DNA of 64,000 nucleotides. It comes from CAJQQK01 sp963696075 (GTDB taxonomy: Bacteria > Pseudomonadota > Alphaproteobacteria > Rhizobiales > Hyphomicrobiaceae). Shown here one piece after another: positions 63,169 to 64,000 of this stretch. Below the pieces are notes generated by a model. The model searched no databases, was not told the origin of the DNA, and saw only the letters and a list, made by a program, of their open reading frames with translations. The position numbers and the translations under genes are program-made. Numbering within the stretch: position 1 is the stretch's first letter; each line of letters opens with the position of its first letter. The DNA lies in the NCBI GenBank assembly GCA_963696075.1, contig CAVOJD010000002.1, positions 124,001-188,000 on the forward strand. Reading direction: 5' to 3'.

Positions 63169-64000
63169 ATGAACGGAGCCGAAAGCCTCGTGCGCACGCT
63201 GCTCGCCGGCGGTGTCGATGTGTGTTTCACCAACCCCGGCACCTCCGAGATGCATTTCGTGGCAGCCCTCGACGCGGTCCCCGGCATGCGCTGTTCGCTG
63301 TGCCTCTTCGAGGGCGGCGTCACCGGCGCGGCGGATGGCTATTACCGCATGGCCGGCCGCCCCGCCTCGACCCTTCTGCACTTAGGCCCCGGCCTCGCCA
63401 ACGGCGTCTCCAACCTCCACAACGCCAAGAAGGCCGGCTCCGGCATCGTCAACATCGTCGGTGAACACGCCACCTACCACATCGAACTCGACGCCCCGCT
63501 CACAGCCGACATCGAGGGCATCGCGCGCCCCGTCTCGCACTGGGTCAAGACCTCGCTCTCCTCCAAGGACATCGCCCGCGACGGCGCCGAGGCCATCCAG
63601 GCAGCCCAGGTCGCCCCCGGCCAGATCGCAACCTTGATTCTGCCCGGCGACACCGCCTGGAACGAGGGCACCGGCCCCGCCGACCCCCTCCCCCTCCCCG
63701 AACGCCCCAAGGTCGACGCCGACCGCATCACCGCCGCCGCCAGGGCCCTTGCCGCGGGCGGCTCCGATACGCTCATCCTCTTGGGCGGCGCCGCCGTCCA
63801 GGAAGCCAACCTCCGCCTTGCCGGCCAGCTCGCCGCCAAGACCGGCTGCGGCCTCCTCACCGAATGGGCCAACGCCCGCCTCGACCGCGGCGCCGGCCGC
63901 ATCGAAGTCAACCGCATCCCCTTCGTCGTCGAAAAAGCCCTCGACGTCCTCAAGCCCTATAAGCGCATCGTACTTGCCGGTGCGAAACCGCCCGTCGCCT
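63169..64000 (+). CDS. Thiamine-diphosphate enzyme, acetolactate-synthase-like (3' end outside window)
   Basis: The first 277 residues are visible; the frame runs off the right edge. N-terminal ThDP-enzyme domain with NPGTSEMHFVAALD and the conserved Glu in LFEGGVTGAADGYYRMAGRPA, then LHLGPGLANGVSNLHNAKKA and the start of the central domain (ILLGGAAVQEANLRLAGQLAAKTG). The family is annotated acetolactate synthase large subunit, but this branch without a clear FAD/IlvN partner may be a decarboxylase or benzaldehyde-lyase-like enzyme. AAGAAAGAAGG precedes the ATG. Confidence 0.88.
   Translation, partial: MNGAESLVRTLLAGGVDVCFTNPGTSEMHFVAALDAVPGMRCSLCLFEGGVTGAADGYYRMAGRPASTLLHLGPGLANGVSNLHNAKKAGSGIVNIVGEHATYHIELDAPLTADIEGIARPVSHWVKTSLSSKDIARDGAEAIQAAQVAPGQIATLILPGDTAWNEGTGPADPLPLPERPKVDADRITAAARALAAGGSDTLILLGGAAVQEANLRLAGQLAAKTGCGLLTEWANARLDRGAGRIEVNRIPFVVEKALDVLKPYKRIVLAGAKPPVA

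Overview
The window is a GC-rich, almost fully coding piece of chromosome from an alphaproteobacterium, most likely of the order Hyphomicrobiales (rhizobia-like). The evidence is the gene content and order: ppiD-trpE-trpG-trpD-trpC-moaC-moeA, tpiA-secG-pyrG, an aminotransferase-hom-glpX block, glnB-glnA behind a sigma-54 promoter, a DUF1489 gene, a class I PHA synthase and TRAP transporters. No rRNA, tRNA, CRISPR array, phage or insertion sequence was seen. About 60 genes are supported.

Layout. (1) 1-7.8 kb: 3' part of a very long membrane-anchored coiled-coil protein with 22-residue repeats, an enolase-superfamily dipeptide epimerase, a small AT-richer lipoprotein gene, an MFS permease, a PilZ protein and an alpha/beta hydrolase. 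(2) 7.8-13.5 kb, minus strand: tpiA, a small secreted protein, secG, pyrG, then an orphan phnM and a prpB-like lyase where rhizobial genomes usually carry kdsA-eno. (3) 13.7-23.7 kb: ppiD and the tryptophan/molybdopterin cluster. It is interrupted by a sixA-like gene and by an MFS gene on the opposite strand. (4) 23.7-28.4 kb: a YafQ/DinJ-type toxin-antitoxin pair, a 100-bp palindrome-rich tandem repeat in three copies, then glpX, hom and an aminotransferase. lexA and recJ, normally next to moeA and glpX, are absent, which suggests a rearrangement junction. (5) 28.8-38.9 kb: phaC (frameshifted), two YkuD L,D-transpeptidases, photolyase, a TPR protein, D-malate/tartrate dehydrogenase, NAD(P)HX repair enzyme and a VOC protein. 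(6) 39-45.2 kb: glnBA nitrogen regulon, a frameshifted polysaccharide deacetylase, a GNAT acetyltransferase and an M3 oligopeptidase. (7) 45.2-59.6 kb, all minus strand: HisC-like aminotransferase, DUF1489, arsenate reductase-like, rhodanese, frameshifted YdcF, thiolase, a TRAP system with two near-identical binding proteins, isovaleryl-CoA dehydrogenase and a PaaI thioesterase. (8) 59.7-64 kb: ICMT-like methyltransferase, a periplasmic coiled-coil protein, an AI-2E family exporter and the 5' part of a ThDP enzyme.

Functional picture: a heterotroph that builds its own tryptophan and threonine/methionine precursors. It controls nitrogen through PII/NtrC-sigma54, may store PHA (thiolase plus PhaC), scavenges carboxylates through TRAP, and breaks down branched-chain acyl-CoA and possibly propionate.

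The most notable observations are three independent +1 frameshifts in otherwise intact genes (phaC, polysaccharide deacetylase, ydcF), the 100-bp palindromic repeat array beside the toxin-antitoxin pair, and the duplicated TRAP binding protein with stem-loops in its intergenic regions. I found no convincing wholly new system.
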